Assembly: GCA_963735885.1 (NCBI GenBank)
Contig: CAVTMP010000007.1
Location: 186,001 to 250,000 of the forward strand
DNA: 64,000 nt
Direction of reading: 5' to 3'
Source of the DNA: JBBSBL01 sp963735885
Lineage (GTDB): Bacteria > Actinomycetota > Thermoleophilia > Solirubrobacterales > Solirubrobacteraceae
The notes beneath the pieces were generated by a model. The model ran no database searches. It saw only the letters and a program-made list of their open reading frames with translations, and had not been told where the DNA came from. This document shows, one piece after another, positions 8,356 through 16,585 of this stretch (its first letter is position 1; each line of letters opens with the position of its first letter). A program made the position numbers and the translations under genes.

Positions 8356-9332
8356 GCCGGCTGCTCCAGCTCGTCCAGGGCGTGCTGCCGGACCGCGGTG
8401 GCGATCTCGCGGTCGCCGACCTTCAGCGTCGCGCGCGCCGTGCGCGACGCCGGCGGCAGCGCCCAGCCCGGGGGCTTGCGCTCGGCGTCCAGCACCTGCT
8501 GCGCGGCGACGGGCGGCGCCTCGGTGATGTAGACGTCGGAGGCGCCGAAGAGGCCGCGCCCGGCGCGCCGGCCCGGGACGAAGACGAGCTCGGCGAGCGT
8601 GCTCGCGCGGTCGGGCGGCGGGAAGCGCACGGCGAGGTCGGGAGAGACGGAGGTGACGTCGTCGTCGTCCTCGACCCGTTCGAGCGCCCCGGTCAGCTCG
8701 GCCTCGGCCGAGGCGGGCAGCGGCATCGTCACGCCGAGGTCGGGCGACAGGTACATCGGGCGCCGCTCCGTCATGCCGGAGAGGCCCCAGGGCCCGACGT
8801 TGCGCTTCGTGATCCGGTAGACGACGTAGTCCATCAGGTGCCGCACGTCGGTCAGGCTCGGCAGCCGGAACCCGGCGCCCATCGCGGCCGGGGTCTTCTC
8901 GAGCTGCACCCACGTGCCGGCGGCGGTGCGGCCGTGGAGCTTCTCGCGCACGAGCGGGCCCTTGAGCCCGATGTCCGGGTAGGTCGTCTTGTCGATCGTC
9001 CGGTGGTGGCTGGACAGGCGCTCGCGGCTCTTCGGGAAGCGCCAGCGCTCGTAGAGCTCGGGCGCGTCGACGAGCACGTGGGCGCCGCAGAGCACCTCGC
9101 GCAGCTGCCGCACGTCGAGGCCGTGGGTCTCGAGGTCGGCGACGATCGCCGCCTCCGAGGGGGTCAGGCGCTTGGCCGCCTGGGCGAGGCCCGAGCGGTA
9201 CTTCCCGACCCGCGAGGTGATCTGGACCATGAGCCGCACGCGCGCGCGGACGCGCTCGGTCTCCGAGCCGCTGAGCGGGACCGGCTCGGGCGCCTGACCC
9301 GTCGCGCCCTCGGGCTGCTCGACCTCCGTCAT
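8352..9332 (-). CDS. Protein of unknown function, coupled to the 7645-8355 gene
   Basis: A 326-residue protein. ATG 9332 is chosen because a TACGGT -10 sits 8 nt upstream; the frame stays open 75 nt further without support. The N-terminal 100 residues are helical and basic (RARVRLMVQITSRVGKYRSG). The centre is richer in His, Tyr and Trp (LSSHHRTIDKTTYPDIG near 110, HLMDYVVYRITKRNVGPWG near 175), and the C-terminal 100 residues are mixed. No known motif could be assigned. The next gene starts inside its stop codon. Toxin-immunity, secretion or metabolic roles are all possible; nothing in the sequence decides. Confidence 0.72.
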   Translation of the reverse strand: MTEVEQPEGATGQAPEPVPLSGSETERVRARVRLMVQITSRVGKYRSGLAQAAKRLTPSEAAIVADLETHGLDVRQLREVLCGAHVLVDAPELYERWRFPKSRERLSSHHRTIDKTTYPDIGLKGPLVREKLHGRTAAGTWVQLEKTPAAMGAGFRLPSLTDVRHLMDYVVYRITKRNVGPWGLSGMTERRPMYLSPDLGVTMPLPASAEAELTGALERVEDDDDVTSVSPDLAVRFPPPDRASTLAELVFVPGRRAGRGLFGASDVYITEAPPVAAQQVLDAERKPPGWALPPASRTARATLKVGDREIATAVRQHALDELEQPA

Positions 9333-9340
9333 CGGCGCAG

Positions 9341-9346
9341 ACCGTA
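9341..9346 (-). promoter_or_regulatory. -10 element TACGGT, leaderless promoter
   Basis: On the minus strand TACGGT ends 8 nt before the ATG at 9332, which supports that start over the longer open frame. Confidence 0.5.
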
Positions 9347-9428
9347 ACGCGTTCCCGGCGCGCCGGCCGGTCGCGATCTCCGGGACGGGCGGCGACCCGC
9401 CGATCACCGGCGCCGGGCGACGCGGCCG

Positions 9429-10199
9429 TCAGGCCGAGCGCGGCGACCAGCGGAAGTTCCGAGCCGCGAACACCAGCCCCGCGGCGCCCCAGGCGACCAG
9501 GATCAGCAGGTCGACCGGCGAGAGCCCGGCGCCGTGGGTGTGGGTGAAGGTCTTGAGCAGCGCCTGCGAGAGGTGGCGGATCGGGAAGACGTTCGCGATG
9601 TCGTGCAGGAGCGGGGGGATCTGGCTCTCGGGGATGAACACGCCGGAGATGAAGTAGAGCGGGAGCACGATGAGGTTGGTCACCGGTGCGGCGGCGTCGG
9701 CGGCGCCGATGCGGGTGGAGATCGCGAAGCCCAGGCAGCTGAACGTCGCCGCGCCGACCACGACGGCGACCACGAGGCCGACCATCGTCGAGTGCGGGAT
9801 GGGGACGTCGTAGAGCAGTCGCCCGATCGCCAGCAGCAGCGCCGACATCACGAGCGCGACGACGACGCCGACCGCCGCGCGGCTCGCGATCACGAACCGC
9901 GCGGGCAGCGGGGTCCCGCGGACCCGCTTGAGCTCTCCGCTCTCGCGCTGCGTGACGACCGCGATCGTGAGGTTCACGAACGTCGCCGAGATGATGCCGA
10001 GCGTCATGATCCCCGGCACGTAGAAGGTCGTGAGCTTCAGGGCCTTCCCGTCGATGATCGTCGTGCCCTTGAAGATCGCCGCGAAGATCACGAGGAACAC
10101 GATCGGCAGCAGGACGGTGAAGTAGCGCGACTGCGGGGTGCGCCAGAACCTCCGCAGGTCCGACCGGAACTGATGGACGAACAGCCGCCGGCCGGTCAC
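9429..10199 (-). CDS. ABC-2 type transporter permease
   Basis: A 256-residue membrane protein beginning at GTG 10199 (VTGRRLFVHQF), which overlaps the ATPase stop as GTGA. It has the classic ABC2_membrane layout: a basic N-terminus, then about six helices (LLPIVFLVIFAAIF near 30; further helices near 65, 110, 145, 175 and 230) and the family motif PLYFISGVFIP near residue 185. With the ATPase just upstream it forms a drug/lipid exporter of the daunorubicin (DrrAB) type. The third gene of the unit is an O-methyltransferase, so export of a small methylated product or self-protection is plausible but unproven. Confidence 0.9.
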   Translation of the reverse strand: MTGRRLFVHQFRSDLRRFWRTPQSRYFTVLLPIVFLVIFAAIFKGTTIIDGKALKLTTFYVPGIMTLGIISATFVNLTIAVVTQRESGELKRVRGTPLPARFVIASRAAVGVVVALVMSALLLAIGRLLYDVPIPHSTMVGLVVAVVVGAATFSCLGFAISTRIGAADAAAPVTNLIVLPLYFISGVFIPESQIPPLLHDIANVFPIRHLSQALLKTFTHTHGAGLSPVDLLILVAWGAAGLVFAARNFRWSPRSA

Positions 10200-11117
10200 C
10201 CGGGGGGCCCCTCGCCCTCGGTGAGCCGCAGGTAGACGTCCTCGAGCGAGGGCCGGCCGACGGTCAGGTCGGCCAGGTCGTGCCCGTGCCGGACGGCCCA
10301 CGCGGTGAGCGCGCTCAGCACCCGGGCCGGCTCGGTGGACCGCAGGTGGACCCGTTCGTCGCGGAGCCGGGCGACCGCGCGGACCTCGGCCGGCAGCTGT
10401 CGACAGCGGGACCCCCGGCGGGAGCCCGAACGAGATCTCGCTCGCGGCGGTGTCACGCCCGCCGAGCGCGTCCGGCGTCCCCTCGGCCACGATGCTCCCG
10501 GCCGCGATGACGGCGACGCGGTCCGCCAGCGCCTGGGCCTCGTCCATGTAGTGCGTGGTGAGGAAGATCGTCTTGCCGAGGTCGCGCAGGCTCCCGATCA
10601 CCTCCCAGGCGTGGTGGCGCGCGGAGGGATCGAAGCCGGTGGTCGGCTCGTCGAGGAACACCAGCTCCGGGTCGCCGATCAGCGCCAGCGCGACGTCCAG
10701 CCGGCGGCGCTGGCCGCCGGACAGCCCGCCCGTGCGGGCGCTCGGCCGGTCGGCGAGGCCGACCAGCTCGATCGTCTCCGCCACCGGCCGCGGGTGCGGG
10801 TAGTAGCCGGCGTAGAGCTCCAGCACCTCGCGGACGGTGAGCTCGCCGGGCATCGTGCACGTCTGCAGCACGAGACCGACGCGCGAGCGCCATCCGCGAC
10901 CGGCGCGCGCCGGGTCCTCCCCGAGCACCTGCACCTCGCCCGCGTCGCGGGAGCGGTAGCCCTCGAGGATCTCGACCGTCGTCGTCTTGCCCGCGCCGTT
11001 GGGCCCGACGAACGCGACGATCTCGCCCGGCTCGACGTCGAGGTCGATGCCGCCGACGACCTCCCGGTCGCCGTAGGACTTGCGCAGCCCGCGGACGCGG
11101 ATGACGGGATCCTTCAC
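10196..11117 (-). pseudogene. DrrA-type ABC ATPase with a +1 frameshift
   Basis: Starts at GTG 11117 (MKDPVIRVRGLRKSYG) with a GGGGGAG site. Walker A GPNGAGKTT, Q-loop LVLQTC, signature LSGGQRRRLDVALA, Walker B LVFLDEPTTGFD and switch His TTHYMDEA are intact. Near 10400 one extra base shifts the frame: the N-terminal frame runs to SFGLPPGVPLS, while the family's C-terminal domain (QLPAEVRAVARLRDERV to LEDVYLRLTEGEG) continues in the next frame to the stop at 10196. In the shifted frame the ORF stays open straight into the permease, giving a 562-codon reading. It is either a sequencing error, a broken gene, or a natural frameshift site; error is the likeliest. Confidence 0.82.
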
Positions 11118-11141
11118 GGGCGCGCGCTCCCCCGGCGGCGA

Positions 11142-12161
11142 CTACTTGATCGCGATGACCATCGAGTCGGGTCCCACGAGGTGCTCGACGCGCGTGGTCG
11201 AGAACCCGGCCTCCCGCATCCAGCGGCTGCAGTCCTCGCCGGTGTAGTCGAAGCCGCCCGGGGTCTCGATGAGCATGTTGAGGCTCATGAGCAGGCCGAA
11301 GACGTTCTGCGAGCGCTCGTCGTCGATGATCGCGTCGTAGACGATCAGCGCGCCGCCGTCGGGCAGCGCCGCGTGGGCCTTGCCGATCAGCGTCCGCTTC
11401 TCCTCCAGATCCCAGTCGTGGAGGATGTGGCCCATCGTCAGGACGTCGGCCTCCGGCAGGTCGTCGGCGAAGAAGTCGCCGCCGGCGAACGAGACGCGGT
11501 CCGCCACGCCCTGGTGGTCGACGTACTCCTCGAAGACCGGGGCGACCTCCGGGAGGTCGAAGCCGATCCCGGTGAGGTGCGGGTTCGCCGCCGCGATCTG
11601 CACCGCGAGGTCCCCCTGCGCCGACCCGACGTCCACGAACGACGCGCGGTCCGCCCAGGGGAACTGCCGGGCGATCTGCATGTTCGCCCCGCGGCTGACG
11701 CCGGTCATCGCGCCGAGGAACTCCTTCAGGCGCGCCGGGTCGGCGTAGAGCGCCTCGAAGAACGGAGCGCCGCCGCCCTTGGCCTCGTTCTGGAGCTGTC
11801 CGGTGCGCAGCGCCTCGCTGAGGTGGTCCCAGAACCCGAACAGCCGGTGGTTGGCCATCTCCAGGATCCCGCCGATGTACGACGGCTTGTGGCGGTCGAG
11901 GAAGAGGTCGGTGTCGGGGGCGTTGCGGTAGACCCCGTCCTCCCGCGCGAGGAACCCGAGCGCGACGAGCGCGTCGAGGAAGTCCCGGGCCGAGCGCGGG
12001 TGCAGCCCCAGGCGGCCCTGCAGCGTCTCGAGGTCCTGCGGATGTCCGGCGAGCTCGGTGAAGACCCCCAGCTCCACGGCGCTGAGGAGCGCCTTCGAGG
12101 CCCAGAAGCCCATGCCGACCTGCATGACGTGCTCTGGCGTGACGGCCGCCGGCTCCTGCAT
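11142..12161 (-). CDS. SAM-dependent O-methyltransferase
   Basis: A 339-residue protein of the caffeate/acetylserotonin O-methyltransferase family. An N-terminal winged-helix dimerisation domain (about 10-100, GFWASKALLSAVELGVFTEL) is followed by a Rossmann methyltransferase domain (about 160-335). The SAM motif is FVDVGSAQGDLA near 175, with GIGFDLPEV and the ILHDWDLE motif near 255, whose His is the catalytic base in this family. ATG 12161 is chosen with a GAGGAC site. It leads the operon with the ABC-2 exporter genes 24 nt downstream. This family methylates hydroxyls of aromatic or polyketide secondary metabolites; no biosynthetic cluster is visible here. Confidence 0.9.
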   Translation of the reverse strand: MQEPAAVTPEHVMQVGMGFWASKALLSAVELGVFTELAGHPQDLETLQGRLGLHPRSARDFLDALVALGFLAREDGVYRNAPDTDLFLDRHKPSYIGGILEMANHRLFGFWDHLSEALRTGQLQNEAKGGGAPFFEALYADPARLKEFLGAMTGVSRGANMQIARQFPWADRASFVDVGSAQGDLAVQIAAANPHLTGIGFDLPEVAPVFEEYVDHQGVADRVSFAGGDFFADDLPEADVLTMGHILHDWDLEEKRTLIGKAHAALPDGGALIVYDAIIDDERSQNVFGLLMSLNMLIETPGGFDYTGEDCSRWMREAGFSTTRVEHLVGPDSMVIAIK

Positions 12162-12279
12162 CGCTCGTCCTCTCGTGCGGGGTCCCTGAGTCGAGCGACG
12201 GTACACGGCGGCGCTCGCCCGGGTCGACGACGTGCCGCGCGGCCGACCGCGCGGGCCGCCGCATAGACCTCGGGGCGCC

Positions 12280-13335
12280 TTACTTCAAGCGGATCGTGGC
12301 GATCACGCCGGCGTGATCCGAGGGCCACAGCCCGCGAATGCGGTCGCTCGGCCGGTTGCCGAAGACCCTGGTGCTCAGCACCTTGGCCCGCGGGCGGACC
12401 ACGATGTGGTCGATCCACGTCTTCAGCTCCGAGCGGGGGTTGTTCACCGTCTCGTTCTGGCAGCACGTGGCGGCGCGCCTGCCCGTGTCCACGAAGCCCG
12501 CGCCGATGATCGCCCGGTAGGCATTCGGCTCGGCGTCGGCGGGATCGGAGTTGAAGTCGCCGGCGATGATCGTCGGCAGGCTCCTGGACTTCGCCGCGCC
12601 CTTCATGAGCTGCTGGAACTGGCCCTTGGCCGCCGCGGGCGAGTAGGCCTCCGCGTGCGGATCGAGGAAGCGGAACTTCCTTCCGGCGACGCGCCCGTCG
12701 ATCCCGGCGTAGCCGCGATGCAGCTCGACCTTGCCGCTGGGCAGCCCCACCTGCAGCTGGTCCTTGAACAGCCCGGACAGCTTCTTGACGCCGGAGATCC
12801 GCGCGTGCTTGCCGGTCCGCACGAGGACGGCGTTTCCGAGCTTCAGGCGCAGGCCGTAGCCCTCGGCCGAGGGCACCGTGATGTCGAGCTCGGTCTGCTC
12901 GGCGGCGACCTTGTACGACTGCCTCTGCGCCTTGAGCTGCCGCTGCAGGAGGGTCAACCAGTCGTACAGCGGCCGGGTCGCCGCCTGACCGGGGGTCGCG
13001 TCCGCGGAGCGGTAGTAGCGCGCCACCTCCTGGAGCCCGACGACGTCCGGCTTGGTGGCGGCGATCTCCCGAGCGAGCGCCTTGGCTCGCCGGGGGAAGT
13101 TCGTCTGGTCGACCGTCCGGTGCAGCGCCGCGACCTGGACCTTCTCGCCGGCCACGTCCGGAGCGCTGACGAGCTTGATGATGTCGGCGCCGAGGTAGAG
13201 GTTGCGCGACATCACCGACACGTCCGGCTTGGGCGTGGCCTTGGCGCCGGCCACCGCGGCCGTCGGGCCGAGCAGCGCGACGAGCAGACATGAGGCGGCG
13301 AGCGGTACGACGCGACGGGACGGCTTGATGACCAT
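12280..13335 (-). CDS. Secreted endonuclease/exonuclease/phosphatase-family hydrolase
   Basis: A 351-residue protein with a signal peptide (residues 1-30, LAASCLLVALLGPTAAVAG) and an EEP (DNase I-like) domain. Catalytic and metal-site motifs: SRNLYLGAD near 45, VVGLQEV near 97, IIAGDFNSDP near 255, WIDHIVV near 310 and WPSDHAGVIA near 340. The family includes nucleases, sphingomyelinases and inositol phosphatases; secretion favours an extracellular nuclease or phosphodiesterase. A CC pair near residue 290 may form a disulfide. It is a single gene, divergent from the YbaK-like gene. Confidence 0.88.
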   Translation of the reverse strand: MVIKPSRRVVPLAASCLLVALLGPTAAVAGAKATPKPDVSVMSRNLYLGADIIKLVSAPDVAGEKVQVAALHRTVDQTNFPRRAKALAREIAATKPDVVGLQEVARYYRSADATPGQAATRPLYDWLTLLQRQLKAQRQSYKVAAEQTELDITVPSAEGYGLRLKLGNAVLVRTGKHARISGVKKLSGLFKDQLQVGLPSGKVELHRGYAGIDGRVAGRKFRFLDPHAEAYSPAAAKGQFQQLMKGAAKSRSLPTIIAGDFNSDPADAEPNAYRAIIGAGFVDTGRRAATCCQNETVNNPRSELKTWIDHIVVRPRAKVLSTRVFGNRPSDRIRGLWPSDHAGVIATIRLK

Positions 13336-13593
13336 GCGGAGCGTCTCTTCCGTGAGAGGGACGGACCGGCACGACGCTAGCAGCGCACGTGGAGCTCGGC
13401 GCCGGTCGCTTCCCGGAGCAGGCGGCGAGCGGTGGCTCCGGCCGATTCCGCTCGCCGACGTCGTGGTCCGGCGCCACCACGGCCGCCGTGCTCTCAGGAG
13501 TCGCCGCTGAACCGACCTGGGGACTTCTACAGATGCGCGACCGAGCGGGCTCCGCGTAGGTTGGGGTGGGACCAGTGCGGACAGGAGGCGACG
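13336..13593. other. Divergent spacer; right part duplicated at 35 kb
   Basis: The 258-bp spacer between the EEP gene and the YbaK-like gene. From about 13513 onward the DNA is repeated upstream of the second YbaK copy (conserved core CTTCTACAGATGCGCG, TAGGTT versus TAGGCT, and an AGGAG-type ribosome site). Conservation of TAGGTT at 13557-13562 suggests a -10. Nothing else is recognisable in the left part. Confidence 0.6.
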
Positions 13594-14106
13594 ATGGCGG
13601 ACGAATCACTCCCGACAGGCCCGGCGCGCGGGGAGGCCAGGGGCTCGGAGGCGCTGTTGAACTACCTGGGCGAGCGCGGGGTGCGATGCACGGTCGTGCC
13701 GCATGCGCAGACGTTCACCGCTCGAGGCGAGGCGGGGGAAGCCGCGTTCGATCCCGGCTGCGCCGCCAAGACCGTGGTGCTCGTCGGCGATGACGGCTTC
13801 ACGTTCGCCGTGGTGCCCGCGTCCGAGCGGGTGGACATGCGCAAGGTGCGCGACCTCCTCGGAAGCGGTCGCCACCACCTGCGGATGGCGACCGAGGCCG
13901 AGCTCGCCGATGGGTTCGCCCACTACGAGGTCGGCGCGATACCGCCCGTGGGACCCGACATCGCGCCCGAGATCATCGACGAGCGACTCACCCGGCACGA
14001 GCGCGTCCTGTGCAGCGGAGGCGACCACCGGCACGCGGTGCTGATCGACATGAAGGACCTGATGGCGCTGGCCCAGCCCCGGGTCGCCGACATCTGCGAG
14101 ACCGCC
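13513..14106 (+). repeat. Long direct repeat, copy 1 (YbaK gene and promoter)
   Basis: DNA from about 13513 to the 3' end of the YbaK gene matches about 35014-35611 at very high identity inside the gene and lower identity in the leader. The repeat ends at the stop codon of copy 2, where an IS630 element begins. Confidence 0.9.
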
Positions 14107-14112
14107 GAGTAG
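13594..14112 (+). CDS. YbaK/ProX-type aminoacyl-tRNA deacylase-like protein, copy 1
   Basis: A 172-residue protein with start ATG 13594 and AGGAGG upstream. The fold is that of the YbaK/prolyl-tRNA-synthetase-associated domain: an N-terminal helix (LLNYLGERGVRCTVVPH), the segment AAKTVVLVGDDGFTFAVVPA near 65 that carries the family's conserved Lys, and the loop YEVGAIPPVGPD near 125. Members hydrolyse mischarged aminoacyl-tRNAs in trans. A nearly identical second copy lies at 35095 but carries a frameshift, so this is the intact one. The two sit in the same orientation 21.5 kb apart. Confidence 0.85.
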   Translation: MADESLPTGPARGEARGSEALLNYLGERGVRCTVVPHAQTFTARGEAGEAAFDPGCAAKTVVLVGDDGFTFAVVPASERVDMRKVRDLLGSGRHHLRMATEAELADGFAHYEVGAIPPVGPDIAPEIIDERLTRHERVLCSGGDHRHAVLIDMKDLMALAQPRVADICETAE

Positions 14113-14185
14113 CGAGCGGCGGGTCGACGTCGCCCCGCTCTTCTCTCGCGGGCGAGCGGGCCGCGGCGCTTCGCCGCGCTCCGGC

Positions 14186-15751
14186 TCAGGGCCCGGGGTC
14201 GCGCCACGCCCCGGCGCCCGCCGGCAGCCAGGCCTCGATCGCGGCGACCGCCCGATCGGCGGGAGCGGTCCCGTCGACCGCGGTCACCCGGTCGGCGCCG
14301 AGCTCCACCGGCGGCGTGAAGGCCCGCGCGAGGCGCTCGGCCACCTCGGGCCCCGCGTCCGATCCGCCGGCCCGCGGGGCCGCGGCCCGGGCGCGGAGCA
14401 CCGCGCGCGGCGCGCGGCACTCGGCCGCATACAGGCCGGGGCGCTGCGACGGGTGGAGCTCGGCGAGGAAGGCGGCCCGGAGCGCGGGCTCGCCGAACGT
14501 CGCCTCCACGATCACGGCGCGGCCCTCGTCGAGTCGCGCGCGGGTCCGCCTGCCGAGCTCCTCGTACACCGCCGCCCGCGCGGTCCTCGTGTAGGCCTCC
14601 GCGGGAGCGGGCCCCGCCCTCGACTCCCGCCGGACGGCATCGGAGGAGAGCACCTCGAGCCCGCTGCGGGCGGCGAGCGCCGCGGCGAGGGTCGACTTGC
14701 CGCTCGCCGGAGGGCCGCACACGACGAGCGCGAAGGGCGAGCGTCCGCGCCAGGCCAGGCGCGCCGCGAGCCCGAGCAGCCGAGCCGCCGCGCCGTCGCG
14801 AGCCTCCGCCGGCCGGCCGGCGGCGCGCAGCAGCGCGACCTTCGCGCGGACGAGCGCGTGATGGGCCCCGAAGAGCGCGACCAGGGCCGGCGGCCCGGGG
14901 TCGCCGCCCGCCTCGCGATAGGCATCGACCAGCAGCCGGGCGGCCGGGGCGACGCCGAGCGACTCGAGGTCCATGGCGAGGAAGCTGAGGTCGTCGGCGA
15001 CGTCGACCCGCCGCAGCGCCGGGTCGAACTCGATGCGGTCCACGACGATCGGCTCCGGCCCCTCGAACACGACGTGCTCGGCGCGCAGATCGCCGTGACC
15101 GTCCCGCACGAGGCCGGCCCGGGCGCGCGCCGCCAGCTCGCGGCTGCGTCCGCCCAGGCCGGCGAGCAGGAACGCGCCGAGCGCGGCGGCCCGCGCTCCG
15201 GGTTCCCCGTCTCCGGCGGCCGCCCGGAGCTCGTCGGCGTTGCGCGCCACCGCGGCACGGACGCGGTCGACCGGGTCGGGCTCCCGGACGACCTCCGCGA
15301 CCGCGTGGAAGCGGGCGACGCGCGCGGCCGCCGCCCGAACCTGCGCGTCGGTCAGCTCGCCGCGGTCGACGAGCGCGGCCATCGTCCGGCCCTCGTCGTA
15401 CCGGCGCATGACGACGACCCAGTCGATCGCACCGGGGCCGTCCGGCGGGCCGAGCGCCACGCCGCCGTGCGGGGCGCGGTGCACGCCGAGCACGTCGCGC
15501 ACGAGTCCCGGCGCGAGCGGCCGGTTCACTCGCAGCTCCGCCTCGCACGCGGCGCGCCGGCGCTCCGGGGTCGAATAGTCGAGGAACGCGTAGCGGACGG
15601 GCTTCTTGAGCTTGACGGCGCGGTCGGGGGTGAGCAGCACCCAGGCGGAGTGGGTCTCCCGCCGCTCGACCGGGGCCCCGCCGTCCGCCGCCAGAGCGGC
15701 GGCGAGCGCCTCTACGAGCGGCGGGGCGGCTGCTTTGCGAGGCCTCGGCAA
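14186..15751 (-). CDS. Fused aminoglycoside-phosphotransferase-like / P-loop kinase protein
   Basis: A 521-residue protein read from a TTG at 15751; a TACGCT -10 9 nt upstream supports this start. Residues 1-320 form an APH-like kinase domain (VKLKKPVRYAFLDYSTPERR, catalytic loop LVRDGHGDLRAEHVVF near 215, metal loop VVDRIEFDPALR near 235). Residues 335-515 are a P-loop kinase domain (GPPASGKSTLAAALAARSG near 345, LSSDAVRRE, then VIVEATFGEP). This domain pair is a known fused family of unassigned function (often named AAA family ATPase/aminoglycoside phosphotransferase). Drug resistance should not be assumed. It is divergent from the SRPBCC gene with overlapping promoters. Confidence 0.87.
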   Translation of the reverse strand: MPRPRKAAAPPLVEALAAALAADGGAPVERRETHSAWVLLTPDRAVKLKKPVRYAFLDYSTPERRRAACEAELRVNRPLAPGLVRDVLGVHRAPHGGVALGPPDGPGAIDWVVVMRRYDEGRTMAALVDRGELTDAQVRAAAARVARFHAVAEVVREPDPVDRVRAAVARNADELRAAAGDGEPGARAAALGAFLLAGLGGRSRELAARARAGLVRDGHGDLRAEHVVFEGPEPIVVDRIEFDPALRRVDVADDLSFLAMDLESLGVAPAARLLVDAYREAGGDPGPPALVALFGAHHALVRAKVALLRAAGRPAEARDGAAARLLGLAARLAWRGRSPFALVVCGPPASGKSTLAAALAARSGLEVLSSDAVRRESRAGPAPAEAYTRTARAAVYEELGRRTRARLDEGRAVIVEATFGEPALRAAFLAELHPSQRPGLYAAECRAPRAVLRARAAAPRAGGSDAGPEVAERLARAFTPPVELGADRVTAVDGTAPADRAVAAIEAWLPAGAGAWRDPGP

Positions 15752-15760
15752 GGGCGCGGG

Positions 15761-15785
15761 AGCGTAGCGGCGCGGCAGCTAGCAT
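15761..15785. promoter_or_regulatory. Back-to-back leaderless promoters (TACGCT minus, TAGCAT plus)
   Basis: Minus-strand TACGCT (15761-15766) lies 9 nt before the TTG of the kinase-like gene. Plus-strand TAGCAT (15780-15785) lies 6 nt before the ATG at 15792. The two -10 elements are 13 bp apart, so both promoters share DNA and probably compete. Confidence 0.5.
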
Positions 15786-15791
15786 CCCGGC

Positions 15792-16226
15792 ATGGCCCGC
15801 GTGCGTGAGACGGTCCCGAGCCCCAAGCCGCAGGGCGAGGTGTTCGCCTACCTCAGCGACTTCACGACCACCGCCGAATGGGATCCCGGCGTCTCGCAGG
15901 CCGAGCAGCTCACCGACGGCCCGGTCGCGGTGGGGACCCGCGTGCGCGTCGTCGCGGCGTTCATGGGCCGTGCGGTCGAGCTCGTCTACGAGGTCACGGA
16001 GTTCGAGCCGCCGCGCCGGATCGTGCTGCGCGGGGAGAACTCGACGACCCTCTCGATCGACGAGATCGTGGTCGAGGCGGACGGCGAGGGCTCGCAGGTG
16101 ACCTACGACGCCGACCTGACCCTCAAGGGCGTTCTGCGGTTCGCGGATCCGCTGCTCGCGGTGGTGTTCCGCCGCATCGCCGACAAGGCGATCGCCGGGC
16201 TCCGCGCCGCCGTCGCCCAGGGGTAG
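15792..16226 (+). CDS. SRPBCC-family protein
   Basis: A 144-residue START/polyketide-cyclase-like (SRPBCC) protein. It has the typical opening (VRETVPSPKPQGEVFAYLSD), the W-D-P-G motif after the first helix, VGTRVRVVAAF, the strand FEPPRRIVLRGE and a long C-terminal helix (RRIADKAIAGLRAAVAQ). These proteins form a helix-grip cavity that binds hydrophobic ligands; many have no known substrate. Start ATG 15792 is supported by a -10 6 nt upstream. It is a single gene with no operon partner. Confidence 0.87.
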   Translation: MARVRETVPSPKPQGEVFAYLSDFTTTAEWDPGVSQAEQLTDGPVAVGTRVRVVAAFMGRAVELVYEVTEFEPPRRIVLRGENSTTLSIDEIVVEADGEGSQVTYDADLTLKGVLRFADPLLAVVFRRIADKAIAGLRAAVAQG

Positions 16227-16288
16227 AACGACCGCAGCTCGAGGTTCGAGACGCCGTCGCGGCGGCGCAGGCCGGTGGTCGCCGGCGC

Positions 16289-16585
16289 TCAGTCCCGCTC
16301 GCCGTCGTCGCCGCTCTGGTGCGTGCTCACCGGCGTCGCGAGCGATGACGACCCCGCGGATGCGCCCGGAGTCGGGCCGCTGCCACCGCTCTGGCGGGTG
16401 GTCACGGTCGGGCTCCCGGGCGCCGGCCGCTGGGCCGAGGCGACCCGGGCCACCGACAGGCCCGGGTCGTGCCCGGTCCGGAGCTGCGCCGAGAGGAAGG
16501 CGAGCACGACGAGGAACGTGGCGACCGCGGCGACGACGACCGGGAAGGGACTCAGGAGCGGATGGCGTGGATTCCCGCGTCGCAT
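16289..16585 (-). CDS. Small single-pass membrane protein
   Basis: A 98-residue protein: an N-terminal basic stretch (MRRGNPRHPLLS), one strong helix at residues 14-34 (VVVAAVATFLVVLAFLSAQL), then a 60-residue Ser/Thr/Pro/Gly-rich tail predicted to lie outside the cell. ATG 16585 is the natural start; the much longer frame through it is shadow of the secreted protein on the other strand. No known family. It is divergent from the 16763 gene across a structured GC-rich spacer, so the pair may be co-regulated. Confidence 0.65.
   Translation of the reverse strand: MRRGNPRHPLLSPFPVVVAAVATFLVVLAFLSAQLRTGHDPGLSVARVASAQRPAPGSPTVTTRQSGGSGPTPGASAGSSSLATPVSTHQSGDDGERD

Noticed and set aside
9429..11117. 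Single-protein ABC ATPase-permease fusion
   Set aside because: The middle 75 residues are Arg/Pro/Gly-rich out-of-frame sequence, while the proper ATPase C-terminus is in another frame and the permease has its own GTGA-overlapped start.
14186..15751. Aminoglycoside resistance gene
   Set aside because: The kinase fold is present but fused to a P-loop kinase domain; this fused family has no demonstrated drug substrate.
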